This document shows, in pieces, positions 1 to 6,753 of a DNA stretch of 7,479 nt. Source of the DNA: Treponema sp. GTDB lineage: Bacteria; Spirochaetota; Spirochaetia; Treponematales; Breznakiellaceae. Each line of letters begins with the position of its first letter. Within the stretch, counting starts at the first letter, position 1. A model generated the notes under the pieces. That model did no database searches, had not been told where the DNA came from, and worked only from the letters and a program-made list of their open reading frames with translations. Position numbers and translations under genes: made by a program. The stretch covers positions 1 through 7,479 of the forward strand of contig JAITAI010000047.1 of assembly GCA_031284195.1 (NCBI GenBank). Direction: 5' to 3'.

Positions 1-657
1 GACCTTGCGGATCTCGCTGTCCCGCCCCACAATGGGGTCGCTCTTGCCGGAGGCCGCAGCGGCGGTCATGTCCGTGGTATAGAGCCGCAGGGATTCGGCG
101 CTCCCCATGGCGGCGCTGCCCATCAGGGCCCCGGCCTGGCCCGTGGCCCCGCTTTCCTCCGCAGACACCGCCGTGGAGGTCTCCCCGGAATTCCTCACGA
201 TATCCTGAAATTTTTCCGCCAGCATATCCCCGTTGATCTTCACAAATTCGCCGCTCATGTCATGGATCTGCCGGGCGAACTCCGGGGTCTGCTTGATGGC
301 GACCAGGAGATGCCCTGTACGGATGGCCCCCTCCTTAAACACCAAGGAGGCGATCATCCAAGCTTCCTTGATCACCAGTTCTATGGTGTTGGAAAAGTCC
401 GAGATAGAAGAAGCCCCCCGGGGCAGGGCATCCATCGCGGCGATCATGTCTTTGGATAACTTCGCCTCATCCAAGGCAAAAAAACGCAGGGCTTCGTGCC
501 AATCGGTATTTTCCGAAAGGAGAATCTGGTTTACCCAGTGGGTCAATTCGATATACGGATTACCCCGGGTTTTGCAGAGAATCGTGGCGCTTTCAATTGC
601 CTTATACGCCCTTTCATCCAGTTTTGAAAAAAGCTGAATCCGTTTCAGTTTACTCAT
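1..657 (-). CDS. tssH: TssH (ClpV), T6SS sheath-disassembly AAA+ ATPase, amino-terminal part only
   Basis: ClpV is a cytoplasmic hexameric ClpB-like ATPase that unfolds contracted TssB/TssC sheath so that subunits are reused. The window holds 219 codons, from ATG at 657 to the left edge in an open frame. Residues 1 to about 150 form the Clp N domain, with two half-repeats recognisable by PYIELTHWVNQILL (34-47) and RTGHLLVAI (113-121). Residues about 155-189 are a linker rich in Ala, Gly, Ser and Glu. Then LYTTDMTAAAASGKSDPIVGRD (starting near 192) is the conserved entry to the first ATPase domain, like the LYTxDLTxxAxxGKxDPxxGRD stretch of ClpB/ClpV. The Walker A and B motifs lie beyond the window, so ATPase integrity cannot be judged. 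The start is set by a strong GGAGG five bases or so upstream. It begins 24 bases after tssG and is the last visible gene of the operon. The ClpV identity rather than housekeeping ClpB rests on the T6SS context and the divergent N domain. Confidence 0.95.
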   Translation of the reverse strand, partial: MSKLKRIQLFSKLDERAYKAIESATILCKTRGNPYIELTHWVNQILLSENTDWHEALRFFALDEAKLSKDMIAAMDALPRGASSISDFSNTIELVIKEAWMIASLVFKEGAIRTGHLLVAIKQTPEFARQIHDMSGEFVKINGDMLAEKFQDIVRNSGETSTAVSAEESGATGQAGALMGSAAMGSAESLRLYTTDMTAAAASGKSDPIVGRDSEIRKV

Positions 658-662
658 AAGTT

Positions 663-667
663 CCTCC
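663..667 (-). promoter_or_regulatory. Ribosome binding site of tssH
   Basis: GGAGG (read on the minus strand within AACGGAGGAACTTATG) lies five bases before the ATG at 657. It is the strongest Shine-Dalgarno sequence in the window and fixes the start of tssH. Confidence 0.8.
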
Positions 668-681
668 GTTTCTTTTCTGCT

Positions 682-1755
682 TTATGCTGTTTTTTCCATA
701 TCTCTTTCATGTTTCATCCGGGCAAACCGGGAAACGTCGATTCTCAGTTCCAATTCCCTGTCAGGGCTGCCAAGCCAGCAGGTATATCCCAACTGGACTG
801 CATCGGCGTTGGCCTGGGTCCAGTCAAAGCCCAGCCGCGCCGGGGGAACGCCCCTGGCAAGGTGAACCACAAAGGCGTAATCCAAGGGCCGGTTCAGGTA
901 GAGGTTGATCGTCCGCCACAGCAGTTCAAAGCCGCTTGAGGGAGTCATCAAAACCTGATAGGTATCAAAGTTGATGGGACCAATCTCTATTTCAAACCGG
1001 CGGGTAGCGCAGAGACAACTCCGTCCGATCTGCAGATTAACCCCCAGAGTCGCGTTTTTTGAATTCCCCAGGATCGCGTAGTCCTCTGGTTCGAGGTCAT
1101 AGGGAATGATGACAAAATCTCTCACCTTTACCTTGGTCTTGAGCATACGCCGCAGGATATCTTCTAGACCGTTCCGGTTCCTCACCATAAAAGAAAAATT
1201 TGACGCATAAGAAAGGGAGAGGGTTTCCAAAACCGGATTGAAACCCATCTCCACGGGCAGCCCTGTAAGACTTCTGATAATATCCCGCACCGGATCATCC
1301 TTTGGGCGGTCAAAACTGATACTCTGTTCATTCTGGGCAAAGGCCCGGTAATAAAAAACATGCATCCGGTGATGGATGATATCCAGAAAACGCCGCCAGG
1401 TTTGGTCATAATGGCTATGGGAACGTTGATATACATAATTGGTAAACTCCAGGGGCATGGGTCCGTTCACCCCCAGAAGGCCGAAAAAATAGGTAAAGAG
1501 CACTGCGTCAACATCTGTTTTTTTTCCTTCGATAATTTCGGCAATATCGCTTGCAGGAAAGTGAAGATAGGGTACCTGACCAAAGCGGATGTTTTCCTCT
1601 GAGGGGTGTTTGGCGTAACCCAAACGGGGCTTTGAAAGATCGCTTTTTTCCAGTTTCCGTACCAAGCCCCAAAAGTCAGGAGCAGCTATGCCCCGGCGGA
1701 GATTTTGTTCCCAGGTTCGGATCAGTCTTCTAAGGTTTTCCATACTGCTATGCAT
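682..1755 (-). CDS. tssG: TssG, T6SS baseplate wedge protein
   Basis: TssG, with two TssF copies and TssE, forms the wedge of the T6SS baseplate, the cytoplasmic platform from which tube and sheath grow. The 357-residue length is typical. Family landmarks are PDFWGLVRKLE (26-36), FGLLGVNGPMPLEFTNYV (91-108, matching the usual FGLxGPxGxLPxxxTE stretch), FLDIIHHRMHVFYYRAF (123-139, usually FLDxFxHRxxxLxYRAW), and LGNSKNATLGVNLQIG (219-234, usually LGxxxxLGxxxxxG). The protein ends after a QLGYTCWLG block (321-329) and a charged tail. It has no signal peptide or membrane segment. The reading frame overlaps the end of tssF by 34 bases. An internal ATG at 1743 (Met5) would shorten the overlap to 22 bases. 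The weak AGGA is abutted to the first ATG and about 11 bases from the second, so the start is uncertain by four residues and translation is probably coupled to tssF. Confidence 0.95.
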   Translation of the reverse strand: MHSSMENLRRLIRTWEQNLRRGIAAPDFWGLVRKLEKSDLSKPRLGYAKHPSEENIRFGQVPYLHFPASDIAEIIEGKKTDVDAVLFTYFFGLLGVNGPMPLEFTNYVYQRSHSHYDQTWRRFLDIIHHRMHVFYYRAFAQNEQSISFDRPKDDPVRDIIRSLTGLPVEMGFNPVLETLSLSYASNFSFMVRNRNGLEDILRRMLKTKVKVRDFVIIPYDLEPEDYAILGNSKNATLGVNLQIGRSCLCATRRFEIEIGPINFDTYQVLMTPSSGFELLWRTINLYLNRPLDYAFVVHLARGVPPARLGFDWTQANADAVQLGYTCWLGSPDRELELRIDVSRFARMKHERDMEKTA

Positions 1756-3527
1756 CCTGACTGTTTGGTAAAGAAATGAATCTCCAAAAGGGAATTGATC
1801 GAAGTAAAGGACTTTAAGATTTCAACCAGGATCTTCCCGAAAATATAGTACCCCATGCCGACATAAGCGGTTTCATCAAGGGTGAACGTAAGCTTCCAGC
1901 CCACTTCAAAAAAAACCGCCCCTTTTTTGATAAAACGAAAGACCATAGGCTCCCTTTCCAAAGCGATGATCCCCTCTACAAGGCGTTCCGTTTCCTCTTC
2001 GGCTCGAATCCGATAGGAACCAAGCAGGGTCCGCAAAGCCTCCAGAGGAAAGTTTCCGTTCTGCCATAACAGGGCGGAAAGATTAAAAACAATATGGCTC
2101 AATTTTGAAAAATCCGAGACCGCCCTCTGCTGAAAAAGGGAATATTCGGGTCTGGTGGGCCGGGCGATAAAAGCAGCCCCGCTGAGAGAGGGGTTGTGGG
2201 AACTCAAGGGAGTTTCTGTTGCCAGAAGCAGGCACAGATCCCGGTTGGTACAGAGCGTTTCCGCAGCAAATTGATAGGTTTTTTCCTGTTTTTTATCCTG
2301 GACTGAAAAAGAAATAAAGACCTCAGTCCCCTCGTAGGAACTGCGTCGAGTATTACGGGGATTCACTAAACTTTTGCGGCGATGCTGACTGAAAAAATTC
2401 TTTTTGATCTTTTCCGCCAGGGGATTATCCTGATAAAAATTATCTGCAAAAAAAAGCGTTTCGTTTTGCTCATTAAAAAATTCAAGGCGCTGCACCTGTA
2501 CCACTTCGTAATTTTGGGGCGCAGACTTATCAGGGATAACATGAAATTCATAAGCTTCCTTCTCAATTAGGACCCGGTCGGATCGTTTGGCAAAAAGATT
2601 TAAAGAAGGAACACAGTTCAACTTGAGAGAGGATCCCTTGATCGAAACCAGAGAAGGTTCCCGCCGCTTAAATACCAAGAGCAATTCCACGGTTCTTGCG
2701 GGAGTAGAAAAAGCCTCTCCAAGATTCCCCAGGGTAAAAAACTTAAAAAAAGCAGGATATGCCAAAAAATTTTGCAACATCCTGAGTCCCAAGACATGAC
2801 CCTTGATCTGTTCAGGAAGGAGCTTTACCCCTGCCGCCAGGGGCATATCAAAAGAAATCCCGGAAAGGGGGACAAATCGATCTTTCTCCCCATTACGGAC
2901 ATAGAGGTTCACTGTTTCATGCAATATCTGACGCAGGAGCAGGGAAGCATCTGCTTCTGCCATGTTAATATAAAAGGTTAATTGCTCAATGGAACGGGGT
3001 ATGGTTTCCCCTACAGAGGAAGCGAGTTTTATACGAAGCCCTGCCAAGCCCTGGGGATTACGGATGCCGAAATCCGAAAGGTTCCGGGTTATGTATTCCC
3101 CCTCCTCTACGGTGAGGGGGGAAAGGGTAATATCCTCTAGCGTTGAAAACCGGCAGGGGGTATTGATGGTAGGAACAAAGGCATCCACCATCGCCCCCGC
3201 TGGAAGGATGGTCCCGGAACGAACAGTTTCATTACTGTAATTCAAAGCCAGTTCCAAAACCGCCCCTGAGGGGATAGGATAGAGAACACTAGGGGCCACA
3301 GAATTTAAAATCGATTCTAGTAAATTAGCATATCCCTCGTCAAGTTTTTTTTCCACCCGGGCGGATAAAAATGCGGTCCCCTCCAAGAGGCGTTCAATAT
3401 AGGGGTCCTCACATTCAAATTCTCCCAGACCCAAACGGCCGGCAATCTTGGGAAACTCTGCGGAAAACTCCGCGGCTAAATTCCTTAAGTACGTAAGATT
3501 ATCACGATAATAGTCTAAGAGTTCCAT
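1722..3527 (-). CDS. tssF: TssF, T6SS baseplate protein
   Basis: TssF is the large wedge subunit of the T6SS baseplate and binds TssG and TssE. The 601-residue length is normal for the family. The amino terminus is textbook: LLDYYRDNLTYLRNLAAEF (3-21), then PKIAGRLGL (26-34) and DPYIERLLEGTAFLSARVEK (41-60), followed by LYPIPSG (82-88). Middle landmarks are LRMLQNFLAYPAFFKFF (248-264), LNCVPSLNLFAKRSDRV (303-319) and FHVIPDKSAPQNYEVVQV (328-345). The carboxy end carries GYYIFGKILVEILKSFTSIN, the usual end block with its SINS signature. No signal peptide is seen, as expected for a cytoplasmic baseplate part. It starts nine bases after the tssE stop. AAGGA, which uses the last two bases of that stop codon, is its ribosome binding site, spaced six or seven bases from the ATG. 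This points to coupled translation of tssE and tssF. Confidence 0.97.
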   Translation of the reverse strand: MELLDYYRDNLTYLRNLAAEFSAEFPKIAGRLGLGEFECEDPYIERLLEGTAFLSARVEKKLDEGYANLLESILNSVAPSVLYPIPSGAVLELALNYSNETVRSGTILPAGAMVDAFVPTINTPCRFSTLEDITLSPLTVEEGEYITRNLSDFGIRNPQGLAGLRIKLASSVGETIPRSIEQLTFYINMAEADASLLLRQILHETVNLYVRNGEKDRFVPLSGISFDMPLAAGVKLLPEQIKGHVLGLRMLQNFLAYPAFFKFFTLGNLGEAFSTPARTVELLLVFKRREPSLVSIKGSSLKLNCVPSLNLFAKRSDRVLIEKEAYEFHVIPDKSAPQNYEVVQVQRLEFFNEQNETLFFADNFYQDNPLAEKIKKNFFSQHRRKSLVNPRNTRRSSYEGTEVFISFSVQDKKQEKTYQFAAETLCTNRDLCLLLATETPLSSHNPSLSGAAFIARPTRPEYSLFQQRAVSDFSKLSHIVFNLSALLWQNGNFPLEALRTLLGSYRIRAEEETERLVEGIIALEREPMVFRFIKKGAVFFEVGWKLTFTLDETAYVGMGYYIFGKILVEILKSFTSINSLLEIHFFTKQSGCIAVWKTLED

Positions 3528-3536
3528 TAATAATCC

Positions 3537-4055
3537 TTAGCTCACGTAACTCAGGCTTGCGTTTCCTGTTTCCATATCCAGCCGGGAAATAAAGAGCATC
3601 TCCTCGCTCATTTGCCCCACGCTGATAAGACCGCTGATACGCAATTCCAGAAGGGAACACATGGCAGCGTCCGCATTGGCAAATTCCACTTTGATAGAAT
3701 CCGGGGCAAGCCGGGGTTCAAAGTCCCGAACCTTCTTTTCGATATGTTCCAGGAGGATCTCCCGCTCAGTATCACTGCAGATTTTACCGCAGTAATCAAC
3801 AATCCCATAACCTAATACAGAATTTTCCACCTCCTCATACCCTTTGAGCTCCTCCAAGGACGGATGAGACCGGGAATAAAAAAGCATTTCCAAATTTTTA
3901 AAAATAGCTTCCTTTATTTGCTTTTCAGCTATAACATTTTGAGAAACCTCCTTTTTTTCATAAGGCTCATCATCAGTTAAAGCTTTCAACACGTAGGGTT
4001 TATACCACATGTCTTCTTTTCTGATACCTCGATGATTTTTATTATCTCTTTCCAT
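3537..4055 (-). CDS. tssE: TssE, gp25-like T6SS baseplate protein
   Basis: TssE is related to phage T4 gp25. It sits in the baseplate wedge and is thought to nucleate sheath polymerisation. Recognisable parts of the 172 residues are the LKALTDDEP block (23-31), the IFKNLEMLFYSRS helix (51-63, usually IxxNLxxLLNxR), SVLGYGIVDY (79-88, usually SVLNYGxPD), and FEPRL (112-116), which contains the EPR signature of gp25-like proteins. The 60 residues or so after it cover the closing strands, and the last 20 are unremarkable. An in-frame TAG stands immediately before the ATG at 4055, so this is the longest possible start. AGGGAG is only three bases from it. Met16 (ATG at 4010) would still keep the whole family domain, but its upstream purines are weaker. 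The sequence is fairly divergent, with LFYSRS in place of the usual LLNTR. Confidence 0.93.
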   Translation of the reverse strand: MERDNKNHRGIRKEDMWYKPYVLKALTDDEPYEKKEVSQNVIAEKQIKEAIFKNLEMLFYSRSHPSLEELKGYEEVENSVLGYGIVDYCGKICSDTEREILLEHIEKKVRDFEPRLAPDSIKVEFANADAAMCSLLELRISGLISVGQMSEEMLFISRLDMETGNASLSYVS

Positions 4056-4058
4056 CTA

Positions 4059-4064
4059 CTCCCT
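4059..4064 (-). promoter_or_regulatory. Ribosome binding site of tssE, unusually close to the start
   Basis: AGGGAG on the minus strand is separated from the ATG at 4055 by only TAG, which is also an in-frame stop. The spacing of three bases is shorter than the usual five to nine. This may lower TssE output relative to hcp, or it may mean that Met16 is the real start. Confidence 0.5.
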
Positions 4065-4073
4065 GCTTTTGAT

Positions 4074-4104
4074 AAAACAGCACTCCTTGAAGAAGAGCGC
4101 TGTT
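4074..4104 (-). terminator. Stem-loop with short U-run after hcp (weak terminator or mRNA-stabilising hairpin)
   Basis: On the minus strand the arm AACAGCGCTC (4104-4095) pairs with GAGTGCTGTT (4085-4076) across a nine-base loop. The result is a ten-pair stem with one G-U wobble, followed by a T-run (4077-4074, two of whose bases are the end of the stem). It lies in the 64-base gap between hcp and tssE. The T-run is short and broken by ATC, so only partial termination is likely. A hairpin here could also protect the hcp mRNA 3' end after processing. What is seen is the pairing. The function is inferred. Confidence 0.55.
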
Positions 4105-4119
4105 CATTATACCCGCTGC

Positions 4120-4617
4120 CTAGTGATTAGCGATCTGGTCGTACGCTGCCTCAATGGCCCCGTCTTTAGAACCGTCGGGCTTGATGGGGGTAACCTTCCA
4201 GGTGATTTTTCCAGCCACCAACTCCACCTCTTCTATAGGCTGCTGGGAGAGGGGATCTGCCGTAGAATCGGTCTCAATCGTCTTAACCGTGGTTTTTGCG
4301 ACCCGAAGATTCTCCAAAGTAATCTCATACACCGGGGTCTGGGTACCTGAGATAACCCGGCAGTAAGCGAATACGGCCTTTCCGATCTTGTTACCGTTCA
4401 TGCAGTAAAGCTGAAGCTTCGGTGTCGCCTTGTCCACTGCGTGAGTAAAGGTAAAGGGGAAAAACTGCCCCCGCCCTGCTACATCTCCGCTCCGCTGGAT
4501 GGATACATTCTGCGTGGCGCCATGGGAAAAGGAAATAAGTTCCAGCCATTTGTCATGGGCCTTGTCAGAAGCTTGTCCTTCAATCCCTTCCAACTGTAAG
4601 AAATAAACACTCGCCAT
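4120..4617 (-). CDS. hcp: Hcp (TssD), T6SS inner-tube protein
   Basis: Hcp forms hexameric rings that stack into the tube expelled by sheath contraction. It is also a chaperone and carrier for small effectors. The 165 residues match a plain single-domain Hcp with no fused effector domain at either end. Diagnostic blocks are the DKAHDKWLELISFSHG region (18-33), matching the usual IKGESxDxxHxxWIxxLSxxxG; FTFTHAVDKATPKL (55-68), matching FxKxxDxASPxL; CRVISGTQTPVYEITLENL (86-104); and the closing strand VAGKITWKVTPIKPDG (134-149). No signal peptide is present, as expected for a protein exported by the T6SS itself. AGAGG sits five bases before the ATG at 4617. The gene is isolated from its neighbours by the two widest gaps of the operon, each with a hairpin, which suggests separate control of its mRNA level. 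Confidence 0.97.
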   Translation of the reverse strand: MASVYFLQLEGIEGQASDKAHDKWLELISFSHGATQNVSIQRSGDVAGRGQFFPFTFTHAVDKATPKLQLYCMNGNKIGKAVFAYCRVISGTQTPVYEITLENLRVAKTTVKTIETDSTADPLSQQPIEEVELVAGKITWKVTPIKPDGSKDGAIEAAYDQIANH

Positions 4618-4640
4618 AATAACCTCTATAATTATTTTTT

Positions 4641-4663
4641 AACCGCAAAACATATTTGCAGTT
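4641..4663 (-). promoter_or_regulatory. Stem-loop in the hcp leader between tssC and hcp
   Basis: On the minus strand AACTGCAAA (4663-4655) and TTTGCGGTT (4649-4641) form a nine-pair stem with one U-G wobble around a five-base loop. It is followed by six A residues rather than a U-run, so it is not an intrinsic terminator for this operon. It ends 23 bases before the hcp start codon. It may be a processing or 5' stabilising structure of an hcp-containing transcript. This role is inference. Confidence 0.4.
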
Positions 4664-4676
4664 TTAGAACCTGAAT

Positions 4677-6158
4677 TTATGATCCACTGGGAACCTTGGT
4701 AACCAGACGCAGGGAAGCGGTAAGCCCTTCAAGCTGATAATGGGGCTTGAGGTAAAATCGTGCGGTGTAATACCCTGGCTGTCCTTCCACCGACTCAACT
4801 TCAACCTTAGCTTCCGCCAGCGGGTACTTTGCCTTGATCTCTTCAGAGGCATTGGGGTCTCCGGTCACATAATTGGCTATCCAATTGGAGAGCCAAACCT
4901 GCATATCCTCTTTTTCCTTAAAGGACCCGATTTTGTCCCGGACTATACACTTGAGGTAATGGGCAAATCGACTGGTGGCAAAAATATAAGGAAGCCGCGC
5001 AGAGAGGCTGGCGTTGGCAGTAGCCTCCGGGGAATCGTATTCCTGAGGATGATTCACGGTGTGGCCCCCCAAGAAGACCGCGTAATCAGTATTTTTCCAG
5101 TGAAGCAGAGGCAAAAATCCACTTTTTGACAACTCCGCTTCCCGGCGGTCAGTAATGGCGATTTCGGTAGGACATTTCATGGCCACACCGCCATCGTCGG
5201 TGGGGAAAGTATGAGTCGGAAGGCCTTCCACCATACCACCGGATTCCACTCCCCGGATATTAGCGCACCAGCCGTAATTCGTGAAAGAACGGTTGATATT
5301 TACCCCCATGGTATAAGCCGCGTTCATCCAGTTGTATTTATCGCTGGATCCCGCTCCGGTATCCTCTTCAAAACCAAATCCCTCCACTGGGTTGCTCTTA
5401 GCCCCATAAGGAGTCCGGCTCAAAACCCGGGGCAAACAGAGGGCCACATACCGACTGTCGTCAGAATCCCGGAAGGAACGCCACGCTGCGTATTCAGGGG
5501 TTGAAAAGATCTTGGCGATATCCCGTGGGTTGGCAAGTTCCTGCCATGAATCAATATTCAGGATCGTGGGGTCTGCTGCGGAAATAAAGGGCATATGGGA
5601 AGCCGCAGCAATCTGACCGAGACCTTTCAATATCTCGATATCCGGCGGCGTTTGATTGAAATAAAAATCGCCGATCAAGGCGCCGAAGGGTTCACCCCCG
5701 GCAGTACCGTATTCTTCTTCGTAGAATTTCTTAAACACGGGGCTTTGATCCCAGGCGGTTCCCTTAAACCGCTTGATTACCTTACCTATCTCCGCCTTGG
5801 AAATATTCAATACCCGGATCTTCAACCGATCCCCGGTGGTGCTATTGCTCACCAGATAATCCAATCCCCGCCAGGCCCCTTCCAACTGGGAAAAATCCGG
5901 ATGGTGGATGATGAGGTTAACCTGGTCCGAAAGTTTTTTATCCAGTTCCGCAATGATCCCTTCGATGGTTTTAACCGTATCGTTAGAGATAAGGGCGGTG
6001 TTTTCCAGAGCCTGGCTTACCAGGGTTTTGACCGCGCCCTGCACCGCTGAAGTGGCTTCTTCCGATTTAGGCTTAAACTCCTGATTTAACAGGCTTTCAA
6101 AATCGGACATTACCAGGGTTTCAGGGTTAAGAAGATCCTGTCTTTCTACATCTGCCAT
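4677..6158 (-). CDS. tssC: TssC (VipB), T6SS contractile sheath large subunit
   Basis: TssC with TssB builds the sheath around the Hcp tube, and contraction of the sheath drives the tube out. The 493-residue length is typical. In order: a charged amino-terminal helix region SDFESLLNQEFKPKSEEA (18-35), which in characterised systems is where ClpV grips contracted sheath; LEGAWRGLDYLV (92-103); EPFGALIGDFYF (156-167); PFISAADP (190-197); YGWCANIRGVESGG (285-298); RLPYIFATSRFAHYLKC (388-404); and the carboxy-terminal strand region FYLKPHYQLEGLTASLRLV (468-486), which belongs to the gp18-like interlocking handshake part. It starts 15 bases after tssB, with GGAAGG directly following the tssB stop codons and six bases before the ATG. 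Tight spacing fits equimolar production of the two sheath proteins. Nothing is truncated or missing. Confidence 0.98.
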   Translation of the reverse strand: MADVERQDLLNPETLVMSDFESLLNQEFKPKSEEATSAVQGAVKTLVSQALENTALISNDTVKTIEGIIAELDKKLSDQVNLIIHHPDFSQLEGAWRGLDYLVSNSTTGDRLKIRVLNISKAEIGKVIKRFKGTAWDQSPVFKKFYEEEYGTAGGEPFGALIGDFYFNQTPPDIEILKGLGQIAAASHMPFISAADPTILNIDSWQELANPRDIAKIFSTPEYAAWRSFRDSDDSRYVALCLPRVLSRTPYGAKSNPVEGFGFEEDTGAGSSDKYNWMNAAYTMGVNINRSFTNYGWCANIRGVESGGMVEGLPTHTFPTDDGGVAMKCPTEIAITDRREAELSKSGFLPLLHWKNTDYAVFLGGHTVNHPQEYDSPEATANASLSARLPYIFATSRFAHYLKCIVRDKIGSFKEKEDMQVWLSNWIANYVTGDPNASEEIKAKYPLAEAKVEVESVEGQPGYYTARFYLKPHYQLEGLTASLRLVTKVPSGS

Positions 6159-6164
6159 ACTATA

Positions 6165-6176
6165 CCTTCCTTATTA
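6165..6176 (-). promoter_or_regulatory. Tandem stop codons of tssB fused to the tssC ribosome binding site
   Basis: The minus strand reads TAATAAGGAAGG. Two consecutive in-frame TAA stops end tssB, and GGAAGG begins at the very next base, six bases before the tssC ATG. The layout favours clean termination and immediate reinitiation on tssC. Confidence 0.6.
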
Positions 6177-6719
6177 TTTTGTGGTTTCTTCCGATACGTC
6201 ACCAGCGCCCGGGGTACCATCCGCTTCTTTCGCCTTTTGCGCCAGGGCCTTAAGCAGGGCAGGATCTTTAAGAATTTTGTTGAGCAGATCCTCTGCTCCC
6301 TGCTTACCGTCCATATACGAAAGGAGGTTGGCAAGCTGTTGCCGGGCTTCCATAAGCTGCTTGAGTCCATCTACCTTGGCAGTAACCGCTGCAGGGGAAA
6401 AATCCGCCATGCTTTCAAAGGTCATTTCCACAGGGATGTTTCCCTCTCCGCCTATCACATTGGGAACCGTGAAGGCTACCCGCGGCTTAATCGCCTTGAG
6501 GCGGTCGTCAAAATTCTCGCTGTTTATTTCCAGTAGCTGCCGGTCTTCCACCCGGGCTAGAGGCTCCACTGGTTTACCCGAAAGATCCGACATAACCCCC
6601 ATAACGAAAGGCAAATCGACCTTTTTCTCTGCACCGTTCAGTTCAACGTCATATTCGATCTGAACCCGGGGCGCCCTGTTTTTTGCAATAAACTTTTGGC
6701 CACTACTATTTGAAGCCAT
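6174..6719 (-). CDS. tssB: TssB (VipA), T6SS contractile sheath small subunit
   Basis: TssB pairs with TssC to form the sheath protomer. The 181 residues, close to the usual 165-180, show every family block: NRAPRVQIEYDVELNG (14-29), DLPFVMGVMSDLSG (35-48), ENFDDRLKAIKPR (68-80, usually NFDxxMxxxxPR), DFSPAAV (106-112), LMEARQQLANLLSYMDGK (122-139) and AEDLLNKIL (142-150). The last 20 residues are a polar, acidic tail rich in Gly, Glu and Thr, slightly longer than in short TssB proteins. Start ATG 6719 has GGAG seven bases upstream. It follows tssA by 34 bases and precedes tssC by 15 in the same operon. Confidence 0.98.
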   Translation of the reverse strand: MASNSSGQKFIAKNRAPRVQIEYDVELNGAEKKVDLPFVMGVMSDLSGKPVEPLARVEDRQLLEINSENFDDRLKAIKPRVAFTVPNVIGGEGNIPVEMTFESMADFSPAAVTAKVDGLKQLMEARQQLANLLSYMDGKQGAEDLLNKILKDPALLKALAQKAKEADGTPGAGDVSEETTK

Positions 6720-6753
6720 TTTACATCTCCTTGTCTTCTATATTATTTTTTGG

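Noticed and set aside
233..637. Plus-strand open frame of 134 codons opposite tssH
   Set aside because: The minus strand here encodes an unmistakable Clp N domain with a strong ribosome binding site, so the plus frame is a shadow.
1182..1436. Second minus-strand frame of 84 codons inside tssG
   Set aside because: It is out of frame within conserved TssG sequence, with no ribosome binding site and no recognisable motif.
4120..4617. An effector-fused (evolved) Hcp
   Set aside because: The protein is a single Hcp domain of 165 residues and ends directly after the last conserved strand and a short tail. There is no room for an extra domain.
4641..4667. Intrinsic terminator for plus-strand transcription (stem followed by TTTT)
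   Set aside because: No plus-strand gene exists to be terminated, and on that strand the stem carries a C-A mismatch. The stem pairs better in the minus direction.
4618..4676. A sigma-70 promoter for hcp in the AT-rich gap after tssC
   Set aside because: TATAGA-like bases occur near the start codon, but no acceptable -35 element lies at the right distance, and such a promoter would place the transcript start within the ribosome binding site.
5595..6050. Plus-strand open frame of 151 codons opposite tssC
   Set aside because: It lies wholly antisense to an intact, highly conserved sheath gene. Its translation has no recognisable domain, and it has no neighbours on that strand.
6181..6663. Plus-strand open frame of 160 codons opposite tssB
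   Set aside because: It is antisense to tssB and Ser/Arg-rich, as expected from reading a conserved gene backwards. No family resemblance is seen.
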